Positions 1 through 8,904 of a DNA stretch of 64,000 bases are shown in pieces; positions within the stretch are counted from its first letter, which is position 1, and each line of letters begins with the position of its first letter. Position numbers and translations under genes: made by a program. The notes under the pieces were generated by a model. That model ran no database searches. It was given only the letters and a program-made list of their open reading frames with translations, and was not told the DNA's origin. Origin of the DNA: Streptomyces sp. CB02980 (GTDB lineage Bacteria > Actinomycetota > Actinomycetes > Streptomycetales > Streptomycetaceae); the NCBI RefSeq assembly GCF_014451325.2, contig NZ_JACSCH020000012.1, positions 1 through 64,000 on the forward strand. The letters are read 5' to 3'.

Positions 1-717
1 GGCTGGCTCGAGCGCCCGCTGGCCAAGCTCGGCAAGGTCGACATGCTGTCGGTCTGCATCGCCCTGGTCGTCCTGGCGATCAGTGCCATGACCTTCGCGA
101 CCCAGGCCCACCAGCACGGCGGCATGCACGTCGACAAGGCGGCGACCGTCCTGCTCTCGGGCGTCTTCGGCCTCATCACGTACCTCGTCGTCGGCGGTCT
201 CTCCGGCTACTTCGAGAACAAGCTCGAGGAAGAGGAGGAGCGCGAGCACGAGGCCGAGGAAGAGGCCAGGAAGAGCGGCAAGAAGGTCCCGGCGGTCGTG
301 ATGGCCGGCAAGGCCGCGTTCTTCATGTTCCTCTACCTGGAGGTCCTGGACGCGTCCTTCTCCTTCGACGGTGTCATCGCCGCCTTCGCGATCACCAACG
401 ACATCGTCCTGATGTCGCTCGGCCTCGGCATCGGCGCGATGTACGTGCGTTCGCTGACGGTCTACCTGGTCCGCCAGGGCACCCTCGACGACTACGTCTA
501 CCTGGAGCACGGCGCGCACTACGCGATCGGCGCGCTGGCCGTGATCCTCATGGTCTCCATCCGCTACCAGATCCCCGAGGTGGTCACCGGTCTCATCGGT
601 GTCATCCTGATCGCCTGGTCCTTCTGGTCCTCCGTCCGGCGCAACCGCAGGCTGGCGGCGGACGAAGGAGAGCAAGCGGGGCTCACCGAGAAGGCCGAGG
701 TCCCCTCCGGCGTCTGA
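1..717 (+). CDS. DUF475 family integral membrane protein (5' end outside window)
   Basis: The frame is open to the window edge, so only the C-terminal part is present (about 238 residues). Several hydrophobic helices flank a strongly acidic, probably cytoplasmic stretch (a run of Glu near residue 70, followed by a Lys-rich part). The segment around LEVLDASFSFDGVIAAFA, with its paired acidic residues in membrane helices, is typical of DUF475/TerC-like proteins. That superfamily is linked to metal ion handling, so a cation-related membrane role is inferred, not shown. The gene ends about 10 bp before a perfect hairpin that separates it from the convergent aldo/keto reductase. The family is common in Streptomyces next to tellurium-resistance-type genes, which may lie upstream of the window. 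Confidence 0.85.
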   Translation, partial: GWLERPLAKLGKVDMLSVCIALVVLAISAMTFATQAHQHGGMHVDKAATVLLSGVFGLITYLVVGGLSGYFENKLEEEEEREHEAEEEARKSGKKVPAVVMAGKAAFFMFLYLEVLDASFSFDGVIAAFAITNDIVLMSLGLGIGAMYVRSLTVYLVRQGTLDDYVYLEHGAHYAIGALAVILMVSIRYQIPEVVTGLIGVILIAWSFWSSVRRNRRLAADEGEQAGLTEKAEVPSGV

Positions 718-726
718 GCCGGACCG

Positions 727-753
727 CCGGCGCGCGCCACGGGCGCGCGCCGG
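727..753. terminator. Perfect hairpin between convergent genes
   Basis: Twelve-base perfect arms (ccggcgcgcgcc and its complement) with a 3-base loop lie between the stop codons of the DUF475 gene and the aldo/keto reductase gene. There is no U-tract, which is usual for Streptomyces terminators. A bidirectional terminator is inferred from position and symmetry. Confidence 0.7.
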
Positions 754-775
754 CCAGGACCACGCGGTGCGGCTG

Positions 776-1648
776 TCAGCCGGCGGCGGTGAGGGTCTCG
801 AACTCCTCGTCGTCGAGTCGCACCAGCGCGGCGTTGACGTTCTCCTCCAGATGGGCGGTGCTCGACGTGCCCGGTATCGGGAGCATCACCGGGGAGCGGC
901 GCAACAGCCAGGCGAGGGCGAGCTGCGCGGGGCTCGCGTCGTGCACCCGGGACGCGGCGTCCAGCGGGCCGCCGGGGCGGGCGAGTTCGCCCGTGGCGAT
1001 CGGGAACCAGGGGATGAAGGCGATGTTCTCGGCCTCGGCGTAGTCGAGTACGTCCTCGGCCGACCGGTTCGCGAGGTTGTAGAGGTTCTGCACGGAGACG
1101 ATGTCGACGTGCGTGCGGGCCTCCTTGAGCTGCTCGACCGTCACCTCGGACAGTCCGAGGTGACGGATCTTGCCCTCCTGCTGCAGCTGGGCCAGCGCGC
1201 CGAGCTGCTCGGCGAGCGGGACCTCGGGGTCGATCCGGTGCAGCTGGTACAGGTCGACGCGTTCGAGCCCGAGGTGCCGCAGGCTCAGCTCCAGCCGCTC
1301 ACGCAGGAACTCGGGCCGGCCGTCGGGCCGCCAGTCGTCCGGACCCGGACGCGTCACCCCGCCCTTGGTGGCGATGACCAGGTCGTCGGCGTAGGGGTGC
1401 AGCGCCTTGCGTATCAGCTGCTCGTTGACGCTCGGGCCGTAGGCGTCCGCCGTGTCGATGAACGTGACGCCCAGCTCGACCGCGCGGCGTAAGACCCGGA
1501 CGGCCTCGTCCGGATCGCGGGGTTCGCCCCAGACACCTGGACCGGTCAGTTGCATGGCGCCGTAACCGAGACGGTTCACGGGAAGGTCGCCGCCCAGGGC
1601 GAAGGTGCCGGAGGCGTCGGCCGGACGGGTGGTGGACTGCGTACGCAC
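776..1648 (-). CDS. Aldo/keto reductase
   Basis: NADPH-dependent oxidoreductase of the aldo/keto reductase superfamily (TIM barrel, about 290 residues). The catalytic tetrad can be traced: Asp in FIDTADAYG with its Tyr, Lys in VIATKGG, and His in LYQLHRID. The C-terminal PIPGTSS motif is the usual NADPH-binding region. I chose the GTG at 1648 because an AAGGA ribosome site lies 6 bases upstream and the usual N-terminal region follows. A GTG at 1684 is an alternative. A leucine codon at 1490-1492 is TTA, so translation should depend on the bldA tRNA. The substrate cannot be predicted. The next minus-strand gene upstream (DUF2254) is about 190 bp away, so the gene probably has its own promoter. 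Confidence 0.9.
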   Translation of the reverse strand: MRTQSTTRPADASGTFALGGDLPVNRLGYGAMQLTGPGVWGEPRDPDEAVRVLRRAVELGVTFIDTADAYGPSVNEQLIRKALHPYADDLVIATKGGVTRPGPDDWRPDGRPEFLRERLELSLRHLGLERVDLYQLHRIDPEVPLAEQLGALAQLQQEGKIRHLGLSEVTVEQLKEARTHVDIVSVQNLYNLANRSAEDVLDYAEAENIAFIPWFPIATGELARPGGPLDAASRVHDASPAQLALAWLLRRSPVMLPIPGTSSTAHLEENVNAALVRLDDEEFETLTAAG

Positions 1649-1836
1649 AATCAATCCTTGAAGGTCACATACCGAAAGGGACACTGGTCACAGGGGCCTC
1701 ACTGGCACGCAGGTGCCCCAGCAACCTCACCGAGCATGCCCCATCACCCAGGCATCGGAAAGAGGGCGAATTCCGGTCCCGCACAAGCCCGTTGCTGGAC
1801 AGACGTGTCCCCCTCTGGCCGCCCACCGGCATGGAC

Positions 1837-3087
1837 CTACCCGGCCTCGTGCCGCATGAAGGGGGGTCGGGTCGTGAGGTGTTGCTCCGTCCACGCCAGT
1901 CGCTCCTCCAGCGGCGGGCGGAGATGGCCGGGGGCGACGGAGAGCACACCGGTCAGAAGCTTCCGGCAGCGTGCGAGCACCATCGGCATACCGGGGGCGA
2001 TGACGAGGATGTCGTCCAGACCGACCCGGAGGAGTTCGTCCCACCCGGGCACGGGCAGGATCACCCGCACGGTGCCGGATGCGTCGGCGATCGCACGGGT
2101 CGTCTGCCCGATCGGTCCCGCGGCGGCATGGCGGAGCAGGTCCTCGACGGCGTCAAGGGCCTGTACGGCGGTGGCGGGGTCGTTGATCGCCGAGGACAGC
2201 GCGCGCAGACCGATGTCGGAAAGCAGCCGGAAGGCGAGGAGGGGGTCCTGGTGGAAGGTGCGCTCGGGACCGGCGACGACCGCCTTCAGAACCTCGGCAT
2301 CCGGGACCGTGCCGTGGTAGATGTCCGCCACCGCGTCACCGTCGTAGAGGACGTCTCCCACCTTCACCCGCAGGACGACGGTCGCGCCCCCTCGTCGTGC
2401 CGCGGCCACCAGCGGAACCAGGTTGAACTGCTCGACGAGTACGGACGTACCCCGCCAGGGGACCGACGCGGTGGGGGACCCGGGCAGCGGAACCGCCCCC
2501 GAGGGGGAGTCCCGGGCGCCTTCCGCATCACCCGGTGGACAGTAGACGTCGAGTACGTGGAGGCCACGGTCGCGCAGCTCGTCGAGGACGTGGGAGAGCT
2601 GGATCGAGCGCAGCGCGACGAGCTGGAGGCGACGGACGAGCACGAACGCGACGGCGGCCATGAGCAGGGCGGCGACCGGTACGGCCACGGACACCGTGGC
2701 ACGTGAGCCGATGGCCAGGACCGCGGTGACGGAATAGACCAGCACGCCGATGACGAAGGCGAACACTCGCCACACCAGCGGGTCGGAGCGGAACAGGGCG
2801 AGGCGATGGCTGAAGTTGCCCGCGGCCCACTGCACGACGAGGAACATCAACGAGAAGATCAGGGCGGTGACGCTGAGGACGCCCACACCGAGCACGTTGA
2901 GCACGGCCACGACGCGGTCCCCGGCGACCCGGGAGCCGCCGTCGATCGCCGGGAGCAGGATGCCGAGCGCCACCGCCACGCCGACGGCCACCGCATGCGT
3001 GATGCCGGCACGCAGGGCCCGCCGCGGACGGACGACACGTTCGGCCGAGTGCCCCGCGCCCACTGTGGTCATCGGCGGCTCAGACAC
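1837..3087 (-). CDS. DUF2254 family membrane protein
   Basis: Predicted inner-membrane protein of 416 residues matching the DUF2254 family. The N-terminal half has four hydrophobic helices (roughly residues 30-50, 65-90, 105-130 and 135-155), with the family-like segment SLMFLVVQWAAGNFSHR between helices 2 and 3. The C-terminal half is soluble and contains the conserved FHQDPLLAFRLLSDIGLRAL and NDPATAVQALD stretches. The function of the family is unknown. It is slightly short for DUF2254 but looks complete. It is divergent from the DUF5958 gene across 316 bp. Confidence 0.85.
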   Translation of the reverse strand: MSEPPMTTVGAGHSAERVVRPRRALRAGITHAVAVGVAVALGILLPAIDGGSRVAGDRVVAVLNVLGVGVLSVTALIFSLMFLVVQWAAGNFSHRLALFRSDPLVWRVFAFVIGVLVYSVTAVLAIGSRATVSVAVPVAALLMAAVAFVLVRRLQLVALRSIQLSHVLDELRDRGLHVLDVYCPPGDAEGARDSPSGAVPLPGSPTASVPWRGTSVLVEQFNLVPLVAAARRGGATVVLRVKVGDVLYDGDAVADIYHGTVPDAEVLKAVVAGPERTFHQDPLLAFRLLSDIGLRALSSAINDPATAVQALDAVEDLLRHAAAGPIGQTTRAIADASGTVRVILPVPGWDELLRVGLDDILVIAPGMPMVLARCRKLLTGVLSVAPGHLRPPLEERLAWTEQHLTTRPPFMRHEAG

Positions 3088-3403
3088 GACGGGGCCCGAT
3101 CACGTGGTCCCGCGAGCAGCAGCGGATCGTATGAGTCGGCATCGCCACCTCCCCGTCTCGGCGTCGTGACCCACTCTGCGCGGCTTCCCCCGGGCGTGCC
3201 CGTGCTGTCGTACGAACGGATGACCCGACGAGGACCGAGACGAAGGCGCGCCAGGAGCCGACCTGAAGCACCGAGAACCGATCCACAGACCGACGGCGGC
3301 CGCCCCACGGCAGGAGACGGCCGCCCACCGCTCGCCGTGGCGCCGGCGTCGACCCTTACGTCGACCCCGACCTCTGTCGGAGGCGATGTGGAATGATCGA
3401 GAG
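3088..3403. other. Divergent intergenic region, DUF2254 / DUF5958
   Basis: This 316 bp stretch separates two divergent genes and should hold promoters for both. I see no convincing -35/-10 pair, no strong inverted repeat and no credible small gene. Open frames crossing it lack a ribosome site and resemble no known family. Confidence 0.5.
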
Positions 3404-3832
3404 ATGTCGGGGACCAACAGTGGGGACGGGCGAGTCATTCGGCGTGAAGCCGAGCGGGTCGTGAACGAGGTCGCACAAGGACTGCGTACGTTGGACGACG
3501 GGACCACCTGGTTCTCCGCCCTCTCCCCGGCAGGGCGGCGTGAGGTACTGCGGGAAGTCGCCGGTTACGCGATGCAAGCGCACATCACGTCGGCGGACGG
3601 CCACGCCGGCGTGGCCCGGTCCGGAGTGAAGCCCACGGCCAATCCTTCAGTGATGATCTGCATGGACCCACCTCGCTACGGATTCGCAGCCCTCCCAGCC
3701 GACGAGCACGTCAAAGCGTTCCGTGTCCTTGTGTCGGTGTTCTCCGTCGCCGACACCCGCCGCAGGAAGACCTACTGCAAAGGCACCTGCGGCCATGACT
3801 GGCACAACTTGCCCTCAGTTGAGGGGCCGTAG
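3404..3832 (+). CDS. DUF5958 family protein
   Basis: Small soluble protein of about 142 residues resembling the DUF5958 family of actinomycetes. Recognisable features are the N-terminal NEVAQGLRTLDDGTTWFSAL region, the REVLREVAGYAMQA helix and the C-terminal FSVADTRRRKTYCKGTCGHDWHNL segment. The two Cys and two His of that segment could bind a metal (inference). The start at 3404 is preferred over an ATG at 3386 because it leaves the family-typical N-terminus. The function is unknown. The gene stands alone, and the next gene is convergent. Confidence 0.75.
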   Translation: MSGTNSGDGRVIRREAERVVNEVAQGLRTLDDGTTWFSALSPAGRREVLREVAGYAMQAHITSADGHAGVARSGVKPTANPSVMICMDPPRYGFAALPADEHVKAFRVLVSVFSVADTRRRKTYCKGTCGHDWHNLPSVEGP

Positions 3833-4007
3833 CGCAGGCGGCCACAGCGTTCCAAACGGCGGCCCGCGGTCCCCGCCAGGCGCGACCCGGCCCGGGGCCG
3901 ACGCGGCGGTCGGCGGCGCGCACCGCCACCGCGTCCATCAGCAGCAGGAAGCAGAGCAGGAGTGGCAGCGCGCGCACCACCCGGCCGGCTGAGCGCCTTC
4001 CGTCAGG

Positions 4008-5516
4008 TCAGTGTTCGCAGAGTGAGAACTCTCGTTCGTAGAGCTGCTCGTTGTGTTCGTCGACGAAGAACTTGCGTTCCCGCATGAGCTGTTCGCGGAA
4101 GTCCTTGGCCTGGTCGAGCGTCATGGTCGAGGTGTCGGACCACGGTTGCTGCGGCGGTACGTCGGATGTCGAGACGATCTTCTCCGACGGGTCGACCAGG
4201 AAGAACGCGAGGATCTTGCGATGTCCCGCCCGAGTGGGATCCGTGAGGCGGAACGAGCCGACGCGGTGCTGCAGGATGTTCGGGAACGCCAGGCAGCGGC
4301 CCGCCGGGGTCGAGGCCGATCCGAGCATCTGGTTCAGCGCGTCCTCGTCCTCAAGGCCGTACACGTCACGCATGCCGTTGTCGTCGTTCTGCTCGTACTC
4401 CGGGTCGTCGAGCGCCGCCCTGAAACTCAGCCGGCTCTCGGTGATGTTCTCGCTGTCCCAGTAGTAGATGCCGGTCGAGACGATCCGCTCGTTCAGCATC
4501 CCTTCGACATGCCACGAACCGCCGGAGTACTCGGGCTTCTCCGGGGTGAGATGAATGGTGGCGAGCTTCACGATGACCTGGAGACCACGGCCGCGCAGGT
4601 CGACTCGGGCGGATGCGTCGGGCACCTCGGGCGCGGTGAAGGCCGGGGCGTCCGGGACGACCGGGCGGCGGTTCTCCCACCAGTCGTCCTGCGCCTTGTC
4701 GTATGCGGTGACGGCTTCCGCGTAGGCCGCGTCATCGCTGTAGGAGGCCTTGTCCGGATGCTGCGGCTCCGAGTCGTACCATCCCCACGGGTCGGTCGTG
4801 ATCCGCGGGGGCCGGGGATGGCGCAGATCGGTGAGCACGTTCTCCAGCAGCGGACGCATGCGCGCGAAGAGGTCCGGCAGGACGGAGGCCAGTTCGCGAT
4901 GGGCCTCCGGGTGCACGTTGTTGACGTACGAACGGAAGGTGACATCGCCGTCGTCATCGACGTCGACGTCCGTGGGCAGCCACTGGAACTTCTCCGAGAA
5001 CTCGTACTTCGAGTAGTGGTTCGTCGGGTTCTGCCAGGCCCGCTCGGGCGCCCCGCTCACGTCCTTCACGAGGCAGAACAGCGAGGGATGGACCAGATCC
5101 AGTACCTGGCCGTCGGATCCGGGATGCCAGTCCCGATCCGCTTCGGGGACCTGCTCCAGAACCCGAACCGCCTCACGCAGCCGGGCCTCGAGCTTGTCGT
5201 CGACCAGTGTGTCCGACTGCCAGACCCCGTCGACGGTGGACACCTCGACACCGGTTCGCGGGTCCCGCAGCGCGGCGTAGTGCGCGAGTTCGGCAAGCAC
5301 GTAGCGAACCTGCGCTTCGGTGAGCCCCTGGTCGATCGCCTCCCGCGTCCACCGGGCGACGATGTCGGCGTCGTGCATCTTGTCGAACCACTCCGGCTTC
5401 GCCCGGATGCTGGAGCTGCACCGCATCATCTCAAGTTCCCGCAGCGTTCGCGGTGTCGCGAACGGAAGGGAACGGGACGTGTGAAAGGGCAGCGGGAAAG
5501 CAGACGAGCCGGTCAA
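4008..5516 (-). CDS. DUF4246 family protein, possible 2-oxoglutarate/Fe(II) oxygenase fold
   Basis: Protein of 502 residues matching DUF4246, a family found in fungi and actinomycetes. The start LPFHTSRSLPFATPRTLREL and the LVHPSLFCLV and WLPTDVDV segments are characteristic. The C-terminal half has an H-x-E motif (GGSWHVEG), a later QHRVGSF histidine and an Arg in RKILAFFLVDP. These are spaced as in double-stranded beta-helix Fe(II)/2-oxoglutarate dioxygenases. The oxygenase assignment is my inference from that pattern. The gene lies just downstream of the NRPS genes on the same strand, with about 120 bp between them, so read-through is possible, but membership of the cluster is unproven. 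Confidence 0.8.
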   Translation of the reverse strand: MTGSSAFPLPFHTSRSLPFATPRTLRELEMMRCSSSIRAKPEWFDKMHDADIVARWTREAIDQGLTEAQVRYVLAELAHYAALRDPRTGVEVSTVDGVWQSDTLVDDKLEARLREAVRVLEQVPEADRDWHPGSDGQVLDLVHPSLFCLVKDVSGAPERAWQNPTNHYSKYEFSEKFQWLPTDVDVDDDGDVTFRSYVNNVHPEAHRELASVLPDLFARMRPLLENVLTDLRHPRPPRITTDPWGWYDSEPQHPDKASYSDDAAYAEAVTAYDKAQDDWWENRRPVVPDAPAFTAPEVPDASARVDLRGRGLQVIVKLATIHLTPEKPEYSGGSWHVEGMLNERIVSTGIYYWDSENITESRLSFRAALDDPEYEQNDDNGMRDVYGLEDEDALNQMLGSASTPAGRCLAFPNILQHRVGSFRLTDPTRAGHRKILAFFLVDPSEKIVSTSDVPPQQPWSDTSTMTLDQAKDFREQLMRERKFFVDEHNEQLYEREFSLCEH

Positions 5517-5633
5517 TTCTCTGGGTCCTCCGAGTCGGTGTGCGGTGGCGGGAAGCCTACTTCAGCGGGCTGACAGCGCCGTCCTGGTCCCTCCCGGGTG
5601 GCGCCCAGGCGGTGTGCCGGAGCCGCCGCCGGG

Positions 5634-8600
5634 TCACCCGCAGGCGGTGGCCAGAGCGGCGGTGAACTCCTCGGCCAGTTCGGTGATCACGGGGAGGTCG
5701 AAGGCCAGCGCGTTGTACTGCAGCCAGCACCGCAGGCCGCCGTCCGGCTGCTCGACCACGGTCAGCTCGGGCACGCCCCGGTCGCCGCCCGGCAGCGGCC
5801 AGGGCACGGTGCTGCCGCGCGGCAGCTCCCAGGGCTCGCAGGCCAGGCCGGGCAGCTGCGCGGGCGCGGCCCACGCCTCGTAGCGGAGCCAGGCCGCGAA
5901 CGGCACGGACGGACTGAACTCGGCGAACGGGTACAGCTGGTGGTCGAGCGCCTCGCTGTAGACCACCCGCAGCCGGTCCACCAGCTCGGCGAAACCGGGC
6001 TGCCCGCTCGCGTCCACCCGCAGGAGCAGCGACTGGACGAAGCAGCCCACCGTCCGCTCGGCGTCCGGGCGGGGGCGTCCGGGCACCGGGGTCATCACGA
6101 CCAGATCGGGGTGGCCGCTGCGGCTCGCCAGCAATCCGGTCCAGACCGCGGCGACGACCAGGAAGGGCGTGGCGCCCAGTGCCGCCGCCCGGGCCCGCAG
6201 GGCATCGGCCAGCGACGCCGGCACCTCGAACTCGTGCGCCTTGATGAGCACTTCGTCCACCACCCGGCGGCCGTCGAACCGCTCGACGGCCTCCGGCGCC
6301 CCGGCCAGCGCGGTCCCGAAGTGGGCCCGGGAGACCGGCCAGTGCGCGTTCGCCCAGTCCACCAGCTCCTGGTAGCCCGGTCCGGAGCGGACAGGCGGTG
6401 CCGACCGGCCCCGCCGCAGCGCGGAGTAGCAGACGCCGAGGTCGGCGAGCACCACGCCGACCGACCAGCCGTCGGACACCATGTGGTGCGTCCCGACCAG
6501 CACCACGTGGTCGGTCTCCGACCTGCTGACCACCAGGAGGCGCGTCATCGGATCGCGGGCCAGGTCGGTGAGACGGTCTCGTTCGGCAAGGAGCAGGGCG
6601 TCCACCTCGGCGTCCGAGGCCCCCGGGGCCTCGGTCAGCGTGATCCGCACCCGTGGCTCCTCGTCGAGCACCGCCCGTACGACCCCGCCCGCCACCGTCT
6701 CGAACCGGGTCCGCAGCGCCGGGTGGCGCCGGACCACCTCGGTGAGTGCCCGGCCCAGGGTCTCCGGTTCGAGCCGGTCGGTCACCCGGAACAGCGCCGA
6801 CACCGCGCCCGCGTCCCGCCCGGGGGCCTCGGCCATCCAACGGAAGAAGTTCTCCTGCTGCGAGGTGAGCGCGACGGCATGCGGCTGCGCGCGGAGCGCG
6901 GCCAGGTAGGGCGTCACGGTCTCGGTCCCGGCCGAAGCGCCGGCAGCGGCGTCCGACCGCCGGTCGGGGTCGTCCACCCACGCCGCCTGGGCCCGCAGCG
7001 AGGGCCGCTCGAAGACCACGGCGGTGCCCGCCCGTATCCCGAACTCGCCGCTGATGCCTGCGGCGAGCTGGACCGCCCGGAACGAGTCGCCGCCGAGCGC
7101 GAAGAACTCGGCGGCCACGTCGGTGACCGGTCGGCCGAGCAGGCGCCGCCACAGTGCGGCCAACCGCAGTTCCGTCGGAGTGGCGGGAGCGACCGCGGGA
7201 CCGGTGGACTCCGCGGGCACGTCGAACAGCGGGCGGAGCCGGTGCTTGACCACCTTGCCGCTCGGGTTCCTGGGCAGGTCGTCCGCGAGCAGGATCCGGA
7301 CCGGCAGCTCGGGCCTGCTCAGCCGGGCGCTCAGGAACAGCCGCAGCTCGTCCAGGTCGAGACCGCAGGGCCCGGCCACCACGACCGCCACCGGGACGGC
7401 GCCCATCACGGCGTGCGGCAGGCCGAGCGCGGCGGCGTCGGCGACCGCGGGGTGTTCGTGCAGCGCCTCCTCGATCCGTAGCGTGGAGACCTTCAGCGCA
7501 CCGCTCTTGATGACGTCGCTCTCCCGGTCGACCAGGTACAGGTAGCCGTCCGGGTCGAGGCGTCCGACATCGCCCATCCGTACCCAGCCGTCCCGGAACA
7601 CCTGGGCGCTCTGCCCGGCTGCGCCCAGGTAGCCGCGTGGCGGTCCGGGCTGGCGCAGCCAGACCTCGCCGACCTGCCCGGCGGGCAGGGGCAGACCGTC
7701 CGCGTCGAGGATCCGGAGGTCACGGGGGTCCGCCGGACGGCCCAGCGAACCGGGGCGGAGCGCATCGACCACGGTGGAGATCTGCGCGGGCGAGGCCTCG
7801 GCGGAGGTGTACGTGTTGACCAGCGTCGCGCCCGGCAGCGCCGCGGCCAGGGCGGCCGCCACCGGCACGGGAAGCGCGGCGGCGGAGGAGTTGACCAGGC
7901 GCAGACTGCCCAGGTCGTACCGCCCGGCGGTGCCCGCGTTGACCAGCTCGATCACCATGGAGGGCACCAGGAAGGCGGTGCCGACCCCGAACTTCTCGAC
8001 CGCGATGCCGAACTGCTCCGCGTCGAAGCGCGGCAGGCTGAGGATGGTGGGCGCGGCGGTCAGCGCGGTGAGCAGCATCACCTGACCCGCGTTGGTCCCG
8101 ATCGGGAAGGCGTGCAGGGCGTGCCGTGAGTGTGCGTAGGCGCGGCGGCGGGGGTACGCGGCCAGGCCGGCGGTCAGGTTTCCGTGCGCGGCGACGACGC
8201 CCTTGGGCGCGCCGGTGGTGCCGGAGGTGCCGATCACCTGGGCCGGGTCGGCCGGACCGACCCGGTGCGGGGGCTCGGTCGGCGGCTCGGGGTGTGCGGC
8301 CAGCAGGGCGTCCAGACGCAGCTCCACGAGGCCCGGTACGCCAGGCAGCCCGCCGTCCGACAGGACCGTGGCGGCTTCGGCCAGCGCGGCCAGTGCGGCG
8401 GCATCGGTCTCGGACAGGTCCTCACGGACCGGGACGGGCACCCCGCCCGCGTACTGGACGGCGAGGAACCCGACGGCGTACCGGTCCCAGCGCGTGTTGG
8501 AGAACCGCAGCACCACCCTGTCGTGAGGCTCGACCCCGGCGGCAGCCAGCCCGACGGCAGCGCGCAGCGCCTCCTCGCGCCAACGGCGGTAGCTGAGTTC

Positions 8601-8693
8601 CCCGCCGCCGACGACCTGCAGCGCCGTGTGGTCCGGGTGTTCGGTGGCCCGCGCGTCGAGGAGCTCAGGGACGGTCGTCGCGGCGGGCGGCAC
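5634..8693 (-). CDS. Nonribosomal peptide synthetase, A-T-C
   Basis: About 1019 residues if started at the GTG at 8693. An adenylation domain (about 1-500) has the ATP-binding core GTSGTTGAPKG, but its A5 motif is NTYTSAEAS instead of NxYGPTE and its A8 region is KVSTLRIEEAL. It is therefore closer to acyl/aryl-acid ligases than to amino-acid A domains. The Lys motif NPSGKVVKH is present. A carrier domain has FALGGDSF (Ser about 537), and a condensation domain has HHMVSDG (about 736-742). This last gene of the set probably loads a carboxylic acid (inference). The start is uncertain: an SD-like GGAGAA sits too far (18 bases) from the GTG. The frame is open upstream through a pentanucleotide repeat to a GTG at 8849 and one at 8936, the latter overlapping the previous gene. 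Confidence 0.88.
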   Translation of the reverse strand: MPPAATTVPELLDARATEHPDHTALQVVGGGELSYRRWREEALRAAVGLAAAGVEPHDRVVLRFSNTRWDRYAVGFLAVQYAGGVPVPVREDLSETDAAALAALAEAATVLSDGGLPGVPGLVELRLDALLAAHPEPPTEPPHRVGPADPAQVIGTSGTTGAPKGVVAAHGNLTAGLAAYPRRRAYAHSRHALHAFPIGTNAGQVMLLTALTAAPTILSLPRFDAEQFGIAVEKFGVGTAFLVPSMVIELVNAGTAGRYDLGSLRLVNSSAAALPVPVAAALAAALPGATLVNTYTSAEASPAQISTVVDALRPGSLGRPADPRDLRILDADGLPLPAGQVGEVWLRQPGPPRGYLGAAGQSAQVFRDGWVRMGDVGRLDPDGYLYLVDRESDVIKSGALKVSTLRIEEALHEHPAVADAAALGLPHAVMGAVPVAVVVAGPCGLDLDELRLFLSARLSRPELPVRILLADDLPRNPSGKVVKHRLRPLFDVPAESTGPAVAPATPTELRLAALWRRLLGRPVTDVAAEFFALGGDSFRAVQLAAGISGEFGIRAGTAVVFERPSLRAQAAWVDDPDRRSDAAAGASAGTETVTPYLAALRAQPHAVALTSQQENFFRWMAEAPGRDAGAVSALFRVTDRLEPETLGRALTEVVRRHPALRTRFETVAGGVVRAVLDEEPRVRITLTEAPGASDAEVDALLLAERDRLTDLARDPMTRLLVVSRSETDHVVLVGTHHMVSDGWSVGVVLADLGVCYSALRRGRSAPPVRSGPGYQELVDWANAHWPVSRAHFGTALAGAPEAVERFDGRRVVDEVLIKAHEFEVPASLADALRARAAALGATPFLVVAAVWTGLLASRSGHPDLVVMTPVPGRPRPDAERTVGCFVQSLLLRVDASGQPGFAELVDRLRVVYSEALDHQLYPFAEFSPSVPFAAWLRYEAWAAPAQLPGLACEPWELPRGSTVPWPLPGGDRGVPELTVVEQPDGGLRCWLQYNALAFDLPVITELAEEFTAALATACG

Positions 8694-8715
8694 GGTGGTG
8701 GTGATGGCGTTCTCC

Positions 8716-8840
8716 GATGCGATGCGATGCGGTGCGGTGCGGTGCGTTGCGATGCGGTGCGATGCGGTGCAGTGCAGTGCGGTGCGGTGCGGTGCGATGC
8801 GGTGCGATGCAGTGCAGTGCGGTGCGGTGCGGTGCGGTGG
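8716..8840. repeat. Pentanucleotide tandem repeat, 25 units
   Basis: On the plus strand 25 consecutive 5-base units run without interruption: mostly ggtgc and gatgc, with agtgc and gttgc variants and a final ggtgg. On the coding (minus) strand they read gcacc/gcatc/gcact. The repeat lies between the C-A-T gene (stop at 8905) and the A-T-C gene. It contains no stop in any minus-strand frame. In the NRPS frame it encodes a 5-residue periodic peptide of the HRTAP/HCTAS/HRIAP type. Because 5 is not a multiple of 3, gain or loss of units would change the reading frame of any translation starting upstream of it. Confidence 0.97.
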
Positions 8841-8904
8841 GGGTCGCACCGCCGGGCGGGCCCTGCCGCCCGGCGGTGCTGCTGATCGTCCGTCGGAGCG
8901 ACGG

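Noticed and set aside
8716..8840. The pentanucleotide tract as a CRISPR array
   Set aside because: The unit is 5 bp without spacers; no cas gene is present.
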